The position numbers and the translations under genes were made by a program. From assembly GCA_031379885.1 (NCBI GenBank), contig JANNFN010000181.1, forward strand, positions 1 through 64,000: a DNA stretch of 64,000 nt, written 5' to 3'. Position 1 is the stretch's first letter. Each line of letters opens with the position of its first letter. The notes below the pieces were generated by a model. It did not search any database. It was given only the letters and a program-made list of their open reading frames with translations, and had not been told where the DNA came from. Positions 15,698-24,619 of the stretch are shown one piece after another. The DNA comes from Methylotenera_A sp031379885 (lineage in GTDB: Bacteria; Pseudomonadota; Gammaproteobacteria; Burkholderiales; Methylophilaceae).

Positions 15698-16705
15698 CTA
15701 ATTCTTAACAACTGGTAACGGTTTTTTCTTCCAGTAATCTTGCACCAATTTTAGGTTTTGCGTGTGTACATCGCGATAAGGCTCGAACACATGAATCGTG
15801 CCTTTGGCCACAAAGTCACCAATATAATCTTCCATTTTGGCATTTAAAAAATCTTTATCATGCGAATGCTTTAACATTTGTGTAATGTATGAAATGGTCG
15901 CATCGATAAACGTTTTGTCGTAACCGCCATTCATTACTACGCTTGGGTCGCCATGATTGGGGTAAATTTTAGCCACATCCCAAATGCGCATTTTTTTAAG
16001 ATTATTGATGTGCGTTGGTAAACCTTCCACTTCTACCATGTAGGTCAGCGTATCTTCTAAAGTATCTCCTGAGAGCAAAATTTTATCTTTAGGAAAGTAA
16101 ATGACGCACTGATCTTTACTATGAATGTTTATTTGCCGTAATTCAAATGGTATATCGCCTACCTTCATGGCCTTTTTACCAATAAAAGTCACATTGGGGA
16201 TTCTGGTTGGTTTTATTGGCGGTAAACCCCACAATTTGCCAGATTCAATATCGTTTTTTTGCTTAAATAGCGCATCACGCGTGGCTTTAGTGGTAATCAC
16301 GTCGCTATCGTCATACACCGCATCGCCCGCTATATGGTCTAAGTGCCAATGGCTATGCACCACACTAAATTTCTTAACGCCCATTTTCTCCATATAATTG
16401 CGCACCCACTTGGCTTGTGCCACGCTGGTAAAGGTATCGTAAACCACTGCTTGGTCGCCTTGGTGAATCACATAAGTGCCCACGCCCAGCTTCATCGCCG
16501 CATCGTCGTACCAGTTCCAATCTTTGGCGTAGCGCTCGGCTGGGCGCCTGCCATCAAAAAAGTAAATCAGGTAATCGTTAAGCGCTTTTACTTGAATGGG
16601 TGGCTCGGCGACAGCGGTGGCAGCTTGCAAATTACCACTAACCAAAAACCCAAACAGCAAAACAGAAGCTGATAATAGGGACAAAAAACGCGTTAAAATA
16701 TACAT
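15698..16705 (-). CDS. Periplasmic metallo-beta-lactamase-fold hydrolase
   Basis: 335 residues with a signal peptide (to LQAAT). The metal site is clear: HSHWHLDH (about residue 125), then a His in NIHSKDQC, Asp in LLSGDTLED and His in YPNHGDPSV. This is the metallo-beta-lactamase fold, which covers hydrolases acting on esters, amides, phosphates and sulfates, so the reaction cannot be read from sequence. It lies between two amine permeases and is cotranscribed with the upstream one (56-base gap), under the riboswitch-led transcript. A periplasmic step on a guanidine- or amine-containing compound is speculation. Confidence 0.8.
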   Translation of the reverse strand: MYILTRFLSLLSASVLLFGFLVSGNLQAATAVAEPPIQVKALNDYLIYFFDGRRPAERYAKDWNWYDDAAMKLGVGTYVIHQGDQAVVYDTFTSVAQAKWVRNYMEKMGVKKFSVVHSHWHLDHIAGDAVYDDSDVITTKATRDALFKQKNDIESGKLWGLPPIKPTRIPNVTFIGKKAMKVGDIPFELRQINIHSKDQCVIYFPKDKILLSGDTLEDTLTYMVEVEGLPTHINNLKKMRIWDVAKIYPNHGDPSVVMNGGYDKTFIDATISYITQMLKHSHDKDFLNAKMEDYIGDFVAKGTIHVFEPYRDVHTQNLKLVQDYWKKKPLPVVKN

Positions 16706-16761
16706 GACATTGACCTTTCTTAATGTTTGTTTGTAAAATTAGAAGCATCTACTAAAAGGCG

Positions 16762-18243
16762 CTATTCTTTAACTGCTGGCGGCCCTTTAAAACGTTTGTT
16801 CTCACCCAATACAAACCAAAATATCGCCATTACAAGCAACATTGCAATCATCAAATAAAACACTTTTTCGTTGGGTGGTTTCATGCCAATAAATTGTACA
16901 AATGCACCACCAATCACCGCCAGCACAGCCAGTATCTTGGAAAATCCGCCTAAACTAAATGGACCTTTATGCTTCCATGTTTTGCCCTCTGCTAATAAGC
17001 CTGCCGCAATTGGCATGGTGTAAGAAAGATGTAAAAACACCGCACTACCTGCAGCCAACACAAAAAACGCATCGCCATATAAAGTAGCTGCAACAGCAAG
17101 CGCGCCTGAAACCCACACAGCAGCAACAGGTGTTTTAAGCGTGGGGTGAATTTTGCGCAAAAAACCTGAAGCTGGCAAACCGCCGTCGCGCGCAAAGGCA
17201 AACATCATGCGTGAACAAGAGGTTAGGCAAGCCAAGCCGCATAAAAAGTTAAGAATAAATATCGTAATACCTAATATCGTTCTTAAGCCTGTTGGCAGTG
17301 AACTCATCAGCGCATCAAAAAAGCCCAAGCCTTGTTTAACGCCTTCTGCCAAGTTTGGCATGACCAATACAAACGTACACACCATGATATAGCCAAAAAT
17401 CGCCGAATAAACTACTGCGTTAATGATTCCTTTTGGCACGGTTTTGGCAGCATCGTGCGTTTCTTCAGCGGTATGGGCAGAGCCATCAAAACCAGTAATG
17501 GTGTAAATGCTCAGCAATAAACCCGTTATAAATGGCAAGAACATGCCCTCCATTCTTGGCCAAATACTACCTTCTGCACCAGTGAAGTTTGTAAAAGTAA
17601 ACAGGCGCGAAAAGTCTAATTTAATTGGGCTGTAAACCAATAAAGATGCTGTAAGTACCACTGCAGTAATGAAAATAAAGTAGCCCGATAAATCGGTAAT
17701 CTTAGTGGTGAATTTAGGAAAGCGATAAATCATAGTGGCTTGAATAGCCGTTATTGCGGCTAAAAACGTGGTTTGAAAGGCATAATTCATGCTATCAGGG
17801 TTAATGCCTAACAACGGCGCAATCAGCGTTTTAAACATCGGGTCATACACCCCAAAATTAACCGATGCCACCACAAAAATAATGCCCAGCAAATTAAACC
17901 AAGCGGTACACCAACCATAACCTTTGCCACCTAAAATGCTGCCCCAATGATACAAGCCACCGGCAGTGGGGTAGCTGGATGCTATTTGCGCCATGCAAAG
18001 TGAAACAATGACCGTAAAAGATGCACCAACCAACCAGCCAATGCCAATTGATGCGCCACCGCCCGCACCCAATGCTTGAGGGAAAGCAGTAATACAACCT
18101 GCCAAAATACATATGATGGAGAAGGAAATAGCAAAATTAGAAAACCCGCCCATGTGTCGGTTTAACTCTTGCTCGTAACCCATTTTTTTCAATTCTGCGG
18201 CATCGCTATCTAATGCCGAGCTTGCACTTCTTGCATCATTCAT
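16762..18243 (-). CDS. APC-family amine/amino-acid permease (copy 2, riboswitch-led)
   Basis: 493 residues, about 12 membrane helices, close paralog of 13878-15350. The two share the opening DAAELKKMGY, GGFSNFAISFSIICILAG and the end FKGPPA. GGGGAG precedes the ATG. It follows the 247-residue gene after 55 bases with no terminator and is therefore predicted to be controlled by the guanidine-I riboswitch. The best substrate guess is guanidine or a small amine. An alternative is ethanolamine, given the divergent eutBC genes. Confidence 0.8.
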   Translation of the reverse strand: MNDARSASSALDSDAAELKKMGYEQELNRHMGGFSNFAISFSIICILAGCITAFPQALGAGGGASIGIGWLVGASFTVIVSLCMAQIASSYPTAGGLYHWGSILGGKGYGWCTAWFNLLGIIFVVASVNFGVYDPMFKTLIAPLLGINPDSMNYAFQTTFLAAITAIQATMIYRFPKFTTKITDLSGYFIFITAVVLTASLLVYSPIKLDFSRLFTFTNFTGAEGSIWPRMEGMFLPFITGLLLSIYTITGFDGSAHTAEETHDAAKTVPKGIINAVVYSAIFGYIMVCTFVLVMPNLAEGVKQGLGFFDALMSSLPTGLRTILGITIFILNFLCGLACLTSCSRMMFAFARDGGLPASGFLRKIHPTLKTPVAAVWVSGALAVAATLYGDAFFVLAAGSAVFLHLSYTMPIAAGLLAEGKTWKHKGPFSLGGFSKILAVLAVIGGAFVQFIGMKPPNEKVFYLMIAMLLVMAIFWFVLGENKRFKGPPAVKE

Positions 18244-18298
18244 ATTGCTCCCCCTATTTTTTACTACTGTTAATTAGAATGTTACTTTTTTGGCAAAT

Positions 18299-19042
18299 CT
18301 ATTTTGGTAATTCGACGATTTGGTTTTCTCTAAATGGCAAAGTGGAATGCTTAATCTGCCAATGATTGGTATCTACTATTTCACCAAAGGATATTTCCAT
18401 GTCCAACCAGCTCAGCAACAGTTCACGTGTTGGTTTTTGAGTTTCTATGGCCTGCATTAATGAAGGCGCTTTAGGCAATGTGACTCGCCGTGGTCTGGCA
18501 TAGGCCACGTGGTTGCCAGTCATCATTAAATAGGCAGGCACTTTCAGGCCTTTACTATTCATACCAGAGGTCATCTCAAAAATGAAAGGTTCTTGGCTAT
18601 TATTGAGTCGCCGCCAGACCTCAAGATAAGTGTCTTCAGTACCCGTTTCAATCACCGTATCAGCATCGGTAAATACCATTTTGCCAATATCGCGCGCATC
18701 TGTGGGTGCTTGAAAATCGATTTCGCGCACCCATTGGCATACTTCTGATGATTGTGTTGTGCTTGGCGTTACAATGGTTAAACCAGCAAACCCTTGTTGA
18801 GTGGCTAATAGCAATAATTCATCTTGAGTATAATCGGCAAGCATGCTCGCAGATCCAATACCAGTGCGGCTTGCAGGCAAGCGAATATCAATGTGGTAAT
18901 ATGCTGTTTGCATCCATAACACTAAAGATGTGTCGTCTTTAATGCTGTCAGTTTCTAACAAATGGCGTTGCCAAACACCCATATAATTGGTGGGTACGGC
19001 ATTGCTAGACGGTATTTTGGTTGGGTTTGTTGCAGATTGCAT
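18299..19042 (-). CDS. Unknown conserved protein directly behind the guanidine-I riboswitch
   Basis: 247 residues, soluble, no signal peptide. Features: YMGVWQRHLLET, DTSLVLWMQTAYYHIDIRLPASR, a central QGFAGLTIV, and a beta-rich second half (TYLEVWRRLNN, HVAYARPRR, LSWLDMEISFGEI, WQIKHSTLPFRE). This pattern of repeated W-R and beta strands recalls lipocalin-like folds. I know related uncharacterised bacterial proteins but no function; a link to the fungal HRI1-like family is only a weak impression. GGAG before the ATG. It is the first gene of the riboswitch operon, so the encoded protein is a prime candidate for a guanidine-related role. Confidence 0.65.
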   Translation of the reverse strand: MQSATNPTKIPSSNAVPTNYMGVWQRHLLETDSIKDDTSLVLWMQTAYYHIDIRLPASRTGIGSASMLADYTQDELLLLATQQGFAGLTIVTPSTTQSSEVCQWVREIDFQAPTDARDIGKMVFTDADTVIETGTEDTYLEVWRRLNNSQEPFIFEMTSGMNSKGLKVPAYLMMTGNHVAYARPRRVTLPKAPSLMQAIETQKPTRELLLSWLDMEISFGEIVDTNHWQIKHSTLPFRENQIVELPK

Positions 19043-19091
19043 GTTGACTCCATTTCAGCATAAAAGTTAGTTTAGCAGCATTTTAAAAACG

Positions 19092-19206
19092 CGCCTCCCG
19101 GGCTTTTATCCCTCCGTGTAGCCAAAACTGTGTGCATATTGCGTATTTGGCCGAGAACTCTTGGACCAGACGCTTTAATAAAATTAAAGCCGGAACCCTA
19201 GTTATC
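19092..19206 (-). ncRNA. Guanidine-I (ykkC class) riboswitch
   Basis: On the minus strand, in order: CTAGGGTTCCG (19201-19191), a hairpin GCTTTAATTTTATTAAAGC, CTGGTCC then GAG (19169-19158), a variable hairpin (GGCCAAA...TTTGGC), then ACACGGAGGGATAAAAG (19119-19103) running into CCCGGGAG (ending 19095). These are the conserved blocks of the ykkC aptamer as I know it, and the 3' block matches subtype 1, which binds guanidinium. A T-tract follows and the start codon at 19042 is about 50 bases downstream. It should switch on the minus-strand operon when guanidine is present. Confidence 0.92.
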
Positions 19207-19384
19207 TTTTTTGATACAATTGTGTTACAAATTGAACTATAATCTTATTAAAAAATATTTACAACTACTTTTGTTTAAGTAATATTATTGTTTGTGGCGT
19301 TCATTCCTTTTGGTTTTAAAAACAAGCTTGCCATACGCTTTCATTCAGTCGCATAATTAAGCTAAGTTTTTTCAAGGCTTAATA

Positions 19385-20800
19385 ATGAGTGCATATAGTT
19401 ATAGTGTTGGTGTGCAGACTTTTCAGTTTGCTGATTTAAAGGGCGTGCTCGCCAAGGCAACGCCTGCGCGCTCTGGCGACTACTTATCAGGTGTTGCAGC
19501 TGACACTTATGCAGAACGCATGGCTGCTAGAATGTGTTTGGCGGAGATTCCGCTCAAGCGCTTTCTCGAAGAACTCATCATTCCCTATGAAACCGATGAA
19601 GTCACGCGACTGATTGTTGATACGCATGATAAGGTAGCGTTTGCGGAGATAAGCCATTTAACTGTGGGTGATTTTCGTGATTGGTTGCTTTCAGATATTG
19701 CTGATTCGGCTACTTTAAAGCGCGTTTCTACAGGCATTACGCCTGAAATGGCCGCGGCGGTGAGCAAGCTCATGCGTAACCAAGATTTGATTTTGGTCGC
19801 TAAAAAATGCCACGTCATTACATCGTTTCGCAATACTATCGGCCTGCCAGGCCATATTTCAGTGCGCTTACAACCTAATCATCCGACTGATGACATGCGC
19901 GGCATAGCGGCCTCGATGCTCGATGGTTTACTGTATGGCGCGGGTGATGCGGTGATTGGCATTAACCCTGCAACTGATAGTTTGCCAGCGTTGATGGATT
20001 TGTATTATTTGGTGGATGAAGTGATCAATCAATACGAAATCCCCACGCAGTCGTGCATTCTCACGCACGTTACCAACCAAATTCAGTTGATTGAAAAAGG
20101 TGCACCAGTAGACTTAGTATTTCAATCGATTGCAGGCACCGAAAAAGCCAATAAAAGTTTCGGCATTGATATTGCTTTACTTAGAGAGGCGCAATCAGCC
20201 GCGCTTTCATTAAACCGGGGAACAGTTAAGAATGAATCAGGTGAGCATAACGTGATGTATTTCGAGACTGGTCAAGGTTCTGCACTTTCCGCGAATGCCA
20301 ACTTTGGGGTGGATCAACAAACCTGCGAAGCGCGTGCTTACGCGGTTGCGCGGCATTTATCGCCGCTATTAACAAATACAGTCGTTGGTTTTATTGGGCC
20401 TGAATATTTGTATGATGGTAAACAGATTATACGTGCTGGGCTAGAAGACCACTTTTGCGGCAAACTATTAGGCGTTCCGCTAGGTTGTGATGTTTGTTAC
20501 ACCAACCACGCCGAAGCTGACCAAGATGACATGGACACCTTGATGACGCTACTCGCTACGGCAGGGCTGACATTTATTATGGGAATCCCTGGTGCGGATG
20601 ACATTATGCTTAATTACCAAACCACTTCGTTTCACGATGCGTTATATTTGCGCAAGGTGCTTGGCCTGAAGGCTGCGCCAGAGTTTGAAGTGTGGCTTAA
20701 AAAAATGCATATTATGGATGCTAATGGACAAGTACAACCAATCACTAATGTGCATCACATGTTGCAGAATATGCCGAAACATTTATTAAGCGCTGCATAA
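19385..20800 (+). CDS. eutB: Ethanolamine ammonia-lyase large subunit
   Basis: 471 residues, full length. EutB converts ethanolamine to acetaldehyde and ammonia with adenosylcobalamin, together with EutC. The family sequence is clear: FADLKGVLAKATPARSGDYLSG, VGDFRDWLLSDI, the active-site region GLPGHISVRLQPNHPTDD, YFETGQGSALSANANFGVDQQTCEARAYAVA, LGVPLGCDVCYTNHAEAD and FIMGIPGADDIMLNYQTTSFHD. AAGG before the ATG. It is followed after three bases by eutC. No carboxysome-like eut shell genes are present, so this is the short soluble version of the pathway. It is divergent from the riboswitch operon. Confidence 0.97.
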   Translation: MSAYSYSVGVQTFQFADLKGVLAKATPARSGDYLSGVAADTYAERMAARMCLAEIPLKRFLEELIIPYETDEVTRLIVDTHDKVAFAEISHLTVGDFRDWLLSDIADSATLKRVSTGITPEMAAAVSKLMRNQDLILVAKKCHVITSFRNTIGLPGHISVRLQPNHPTDDMRGIAASMLDGLLYGAGDAVIGINPATDSLPALMDLYYLVDEVINQYEIPTQSCILTHVTNQIQLIEKGAPVDLVFQSIAGTEKANKSFGIDIALLREAQSAALSLNRGTVKNESGEHNVMYFETGQGSALSANANFGVDQQTCEARAYAVARHLSPLLTNTVVGFIGPEYLYDGKQIIRAGLEDHFCGKLLGVPLGCDVCYTNHAEADQDDMDTLMTLLATAGLTFIMGIPGADDIMLNYQTTSFHDALYLRKVLGLKAAPEFEVWLKKMHIMDANGQVQPITNVHHMLQNMPKHLLSAA

Positions 20801-20803
20801 ATT

Positions 20804-21589
20804 ATGGCTGATAAACCAAACGACATTACTAAAATTGACCCATGGCAACAGCTAAAAAGCTTCACGCGCGCGCGCATCGCCATTGGCCGCGTTGGCAGCA
20901 GTTTGCCAACTAAAGAAGTGCTGGATTTTGGTTTAAGCCACGCTATGGCACGCGATGCGGTGCACTTGGCGCTAGATATAGAGGCATTGGAAGTGGACAT
21001 CAAAAACCATGATTTTTCTACCATGCGCGCCAAAAGCATGGCGCCAGACCGTGCCAGCTATCTATTGCGTCCCGATTGGGGACGTCGGCTACATGAACAA
21101 AGTCTGTCGAATTTACAAAATCTACATCAAGCTAAACCTATTGATTTTTTAATTGTAGTTGGCGATGGCTTATCGTCACTTGCTGTTGCTCGACATGTAG
21201 CGCCACTGCTGGCAGAGATGCGTAACCACTTACCTAGTGATTGGCACACAGGCCACGTGGTTATTGCCTCGCACGCGCGCCTGGCGATAGGGGATGAAAT
21301 AGGACAAGCCTTGAATGCACGTATGGTTGCCATGCTTATCGGCGAGCGTCCTGGTTTGAGTTCGCCCGATAGTTTGGGCATTTATCTTACTTATAATCCT
21401 AAAGCGGGTTTAAGTGATGCAGATCGTAATTGCATCTCCAACGTGCGCCCAGAAGGTTTGAAGTACGCGGCTGCAGCAAAAAAATTAGTTTGGTTGGCGA
21501 AAGAAGCTATGCGCTTAAAAGTAACAGGTGTTGCGCTAAAAGATGAAAGTGATGTACAGGAAATTGGCGCGCAAACCAAGCTAACTTAG
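20804..21589 (+). CDS. eutC: Ethanolamine ammonia-lyase small subunit
   Basis: 261 residues. Family motifs include RARIAIGRVGSSLPTKEVLDFGLSHAMARDAVH, RPDWGRRL, DFLIVVGDGLSSLAVARH, IGDEIGQALNARMVAMLIGERPGLSSPDSLGIYLTY and NCISNVRPEGLKYAAAA. It helps build the cobalamin-binding site of the lyase. Its start is three bases after eutB, so the two are coupled. The end overlaps the convergent MFS gene by four bases. Confidence 0.97.
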   Translation: MADKPNDITKIDPWQQLKSFTRARIAIGRVGSSLPTKEVLDFGLSHAMARDAVHLALDIEALEVDIKNHDFSTMRAKSMAPDRASYLLRPDWGRRLHEQSLSNLQNLHQAKPIDFLIVVGDGLSSLAVARHVAPLLAEMRNHLPSDWHTGHVVIASHARLAIGDEIGQALNARMVAMLIGERPGLSSPDSLGIYLTYNPKAGLSDADRNCISNVRPEGLKYAAAAKKLVWLAKEAMRLKVTGVALKDESDVQEIGAQTKLT

Positions 21590-22809
21590 TGTAATTGATG
21601 TAATTCCAAATTTCGTAATTTTGGTGCCAGTTTAGCGGTAATCCCCACTACAGTCAGCGTCATTAATCCGCCAAATATTACCGATGGCACCAATCCCATT
21701 ATGCGTGCAGTTAAGCCAGATTCAAACGCACCCAACTCATTCGACGAACCGATGAAAACGCCGTTAATGGCCGTTATTCGCCCGCGCATGGCATCTGGTG
21801 TGGCGAGTTGTAAGATGGTTTGCCGCAATACTACAGATATACCGTCGCAAATTCCAGAAAGAAATAACAAGACTGCAGCCAGCCAAAAATAGGTGGTGAG
21901 TGCAAAACCGATGATACAAATTCCAAACCCAGCAACAGCACACATTAGCCAACGGCCAGCATTTAAATTGATGGGGTGATGTGTGAGCCATAAGCCAGTA
22001 ATAATCGCGCCTGTACCCGGTGTTGCGCGTAAAATGCCTAAGCCTTCAGGGCCATAATGGTAAACATCTTGAATAAACGCAGGCAACATAGAAACGGCGC
22101 CGCCAAATAACACAGCAAACATATCTAAAGACAGTGCGCCCAGCACGATTTGGTTACTAAAAACAAAGTGTAAGCCCTGTGCAATGCCAGTAAATACTGA
22201 GGTTTTTTCTGATACTTTAGGTTCTTTTATCTTAATTGAAAACATGATAAGTGCAGCTCCCAAACATAGCAAAGTTGCAATTTCGTAAGCAATCACTTTG
22301 CTGGCAAACCCCACCAGCAATCCCCCTAAAACGGGCCCAAGCACTAAACCTACCTGAAAAACAGAGCTGCCAATGCCTGTCGCTTTGGCAAAATGCTCTC
22401 GCGGAATAATGATGGCAAACAGCGTGGTGTAACTAGGCGCTATAAAGGCACGGGCAATACCTGTGAAAGCGATAGAGCCATAAATCCATAAACTCGCATT
22501 GCCCTCTACCCAACCCATAGCAATTGCGCTAAGGGTGATGGCGTTAATCAACAAAAGTATAGCGGCTAGTATGCCAAAAAAGCGGCGCGAGCAATAATGA
22601 TCTACAGCATGGCCAGCAAACAGCGCACATGCAAAATACGGAATTACTTCTGCTAAGCCGATTAAGCCAAGTGCAAGGGTATCGTGGGTAATCTCATAAA
22701 TATGCCAGCCAACGGTCACCGCCATGATTTGATAAGCCAACACAATTTGGACGCGGAATGCCAATAACCTTAGAAAAGCGCGGTTGTGATAAGTAAAAAT
22801 TTGGTTCAT
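21586..22809 (-). CDS. MFS transporter (EntS-like exporter family)
   Basis: 407 residues, about 12 membrane helices. The N-terminal half (RAFLRLLAFRVQIVLAYQIMAVTVGWHIYEIT, then GLAEVIPYFACALFAGHAVD) and the later GLVLGPVLGGLLVGF, GGAVSMLPAFIQD and DAMRGRITAINGVFIGSSNELGAFESG match the EntS/MFS-3 exporter family. Substrate unknown. Four bases overlap with eutC (convergent), and the alkA gene lies upstream on the same strand with a three-base gap. Confidence 0.85.
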   Translation of the reverse strand: MNQIFTYHNRAFLRLLAFRVQIVLAYQIMAVTVGWHIYEITHDTLALGLIGLAEVIPYFACALFAGHAVDHYCSRRFFGILAAILLLINAITLSAIAMGWVEGNASLWIYGSIAFTGIARAFIAPSYTTLFAIIIPREHFAKATGIGSSVFQVGLVLGPVLGGLLVGFASKVIAYEIATLLCLGAALIMFSIKIKEPKVSEKTSVFTGIAQGLHFVFSNQIVLGALSLDMFAVLFGGAVSMLPAFIQDVYHYGPEGLGILRATPGTGAIITGLWLTHHPINLNAGRWLMCAVAGFGICIIGFALTTYFWLAAVLLFLSGICDGISVVLRQTILQLATPDAMRGRITAINGVFIGSSNELGAFESGLTARIMGLVPSVIFGGLMTLTVVGITAKLAPKLRNLELHQLH

Positions 22810-22812
22810 AAA

Positions 22813-23427
22813 CTATTTTGGCACACGCCACAGGTACCAACTAGCAACGGTGCGGTGCGGCGACCATAATTGACCGATTTCAGCCATTTGTTTGCGGCTT
22901 GGCGCAATTTCTAGTTTTTTAAGGCGCTTGTAGCCTTCTACTACGGCAAAATCATCAACAGGCAAAATATCCATGCGCTCTAGAGTAAACATCAGCATCA
23001 TTTCCACCGTCCACTGACCAATCCCTTTAAGAGTGACCAAGCGTTTAATAAGCTCAGTGTCGCTCATGCTTTCTGAATCAGTGCGCGATGGTACTAGTCC
23101 AGTAATAGCACCATTCGCAAGGCCTTGAATGGTCTCGATTTTTCTGCCAGAAAATCCGCAAGCGCGTAAATCGTCAAACTGTGCGTGTATTAAAGCTTCT
23201 GGCGCTGGGAATCCGCCAAAATGGTTTTTGAATCTAGCAAAAATTGCATCACCTGCTTTGCCGTGCAATTGCTGATAAGCCACCGCCTGCACTAAAGCTT
23301 GATAAGGGTTAAGTGTAGGTTCGGCTTCTAACGCCAGCGTGCAGGCGCCCACCGTGTTAATTAGTTGTGCCCAATCGCTATCAATTCTGCTTAAAAACTT
23401 GGTAGCTTGCTCATATTTCGTATTCAT
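22813..23427 (-). CDS. alkA: DNA-3-methyladenine glycosylase II-like protein
   Basis: About 204 residues of the HhH-GPD superfamily. The helix-hairpin-helix LVTLKGIGQWTVEMMLMFTLERMDILPVDDFAV carries the catalytic aspartate (DD). It removes alkylated purines from DNA in base-excision repair. The frame opens with TTG at 23445; the ATG at 23427 is preferred. The gene is divergent from ada-alkB with about 115 bases between them, so a shared alkylation-response promoter is likely. The dispersed 12-base word lies inside the coding sequence (22966-22977). Confidence 0.88.
   Translation of the reverse strand: MNTKYEQATKFLSRIDSDWAQLINTVGACTLALEAEPTLNPYQALVQAVAYQQLHGKAGDAIFARFKNHFGGFPAPEALIHAQFDDLRACGFSGRKIETIQGLANGAITGLVPSRTDSESMSDTELIKRLVTLKGIGQWTVEMMLMFTLERMDILPVDDFAVVEGYKRLKKLEIAPSRKQMAEIGQLWSPHRTVASWYLWRVPK
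22966..22977 (+). repeat. Core word AATATCCATGCG inside alkA
   Basis: Exact 12-base match on the strand opposite to alkA, where it reads as codons for R-M-D-I. No palindrome of the intergenic type is retained beyond a short CTCTAGAG stretch. Confidence 0.8.
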
Positions 23428-23542
23428 TGGTTTGATTATAAACAAAAGATCTTAAAATCAAAGTACGAATTCAAAAGCAAGAGTCGGAGTGTGCGATATC
23501 GTAAACGCGAGTAAATTGCTATTATTCACATAGGAAATCGCA

Positions 23543-24619
23543 ATGAGCATTCAAGTTAAAAGCGTTAAAGCATCAGCAATCGAAAACGATCCGCGTTGGG
23601 CACAGGTACGAGCGCGCGATAAGTCGCAAGCTAGCATATTTTATTATTCCGTGAACACCACGGGCGTGTATTGCAAGCCATCTTGTGCTGCACGTCTTGC
23701 ACGACCAGAGCATGTGGCATTTTATAGCAGTTGTGAAGAGGCTGAACGTGCAGGATTTCGCCCTTGTAAACGCTGTAAGCCAGGACAGCCAGATTTGGCA
23801 GAAACACACTCAAAAATGGTGATAGAAATTTGTCATTTAATTGAAAATTCGGATCAAATAATTAACTTGGAAACTTTGGCGAATAAGGCAGGACTAAGTG
23901 TCTATCATTTTCATCGTGTGTTCAAAGCTATTACTGGGCTTACGCCTAAAGCTTATTCAGTTGCGCATCAAGCAAAAAAAGTACGTAACGAATTGAGTAA
24001 AAATACAACAGTGACAGAGGCTATTTTTGAGGCTGGGTATAATTCTAATAGTCGTTTTTATGAGAAATCAACGCAGTTGTTGGGCATGACACCTTCGAGT
24101 TACAAGGCTGGTGGCGCTAATGCCCTTATACGCTTTGCAATTGGTGAATGCTCGCTAGGTGCAATTTTAGTGGCAAACAGTGAGCGTGGCGTTTGCGCAA
24201 TATTTTTAGGCGAAAATCCTGAAAAATTAGTGCAAGATTTACAAGATATGTTTCCACGCGCGCAGCTAATAGGTGCTGATCGTGATTATGAAGCGCTCAT
24301 TGCCAAGGTTATAGGTTTTATCGAAGCGCCTTCTTTAGGTTTAGATTTACCTTTGGATGTGCGTGGAACGGCCTTTCAACAACGCATATGGAAAGCGTTG
24401 CAAAAAATTCCAGCAGGCACTACTGTAAGCTATACCGATATTGCGCAGCTTATTGGTTCGCCCAAATCATCTCGTGCTGTTGCGAGTGCTTGTGCGGCGA
24501 ATAAAATTGCTGTTGCAATTCCGTGTCATCGAGTGGTACGTAATGATGGCGCTCTTTCAGGTTATCGCTGGGGCGTAGATCGAAAACGGATGCTATTGGA
24601 AATGGAAGCTAAAACCTAA
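23543..24619 (+). CDS. ada: Ada: methylphosphotriester sensor, AraC-type regulator and O6-alkylguanine methyltransferase
   Basis: 358 residues, three parts. The N-terminal zinc domain has the sensor cysteines in VYCKPSCAARLARPEH and CKRCKPG (about residues 33-78). The middle AraC-type helix-turn-helix is ...LANKAGLSVYHFHRVFKAITGLTPKAY. The C-terminal methyltransferase carries AIPCHRVVRNDGALSGYRWG with the acceptor cysteine. Methylated Ada activates its own regulon. alkB starts on the very next base, forming the classical ada-alkB unit, with alkA divergent. Confidence 0.97.
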   Translation: MSIQVKSVKASAIENDPRWAQVRARDKSQASIFYYSVNTTGVYCKPSCAARLARPEHVAFYSSCEEAERAGFRPCKRCKPGQPDLAETHSKMVIEICHLIENSDQIINLETLANKAGLSVYHFHRVFKAITGLTPKAYSVAHQAKKVRNELSKNTTVTEAIFEAGYNSNSRFYEKSTQLLGMTPSSYKAGGANALIRFAIGECSLGAILVANSERGVCAIFLGENPEKLVQDLQDMFPRAQLIGADRDYEALIAKVIGFIEAPSLGLDLPLDVRGTAFQQRIWKALQKIPAGTTVSYTDIAQLIGSPKSSRAVASACAANKIAVAIPCHRVVRNDGALSGYRWGVDRKRMLLEMEAKT

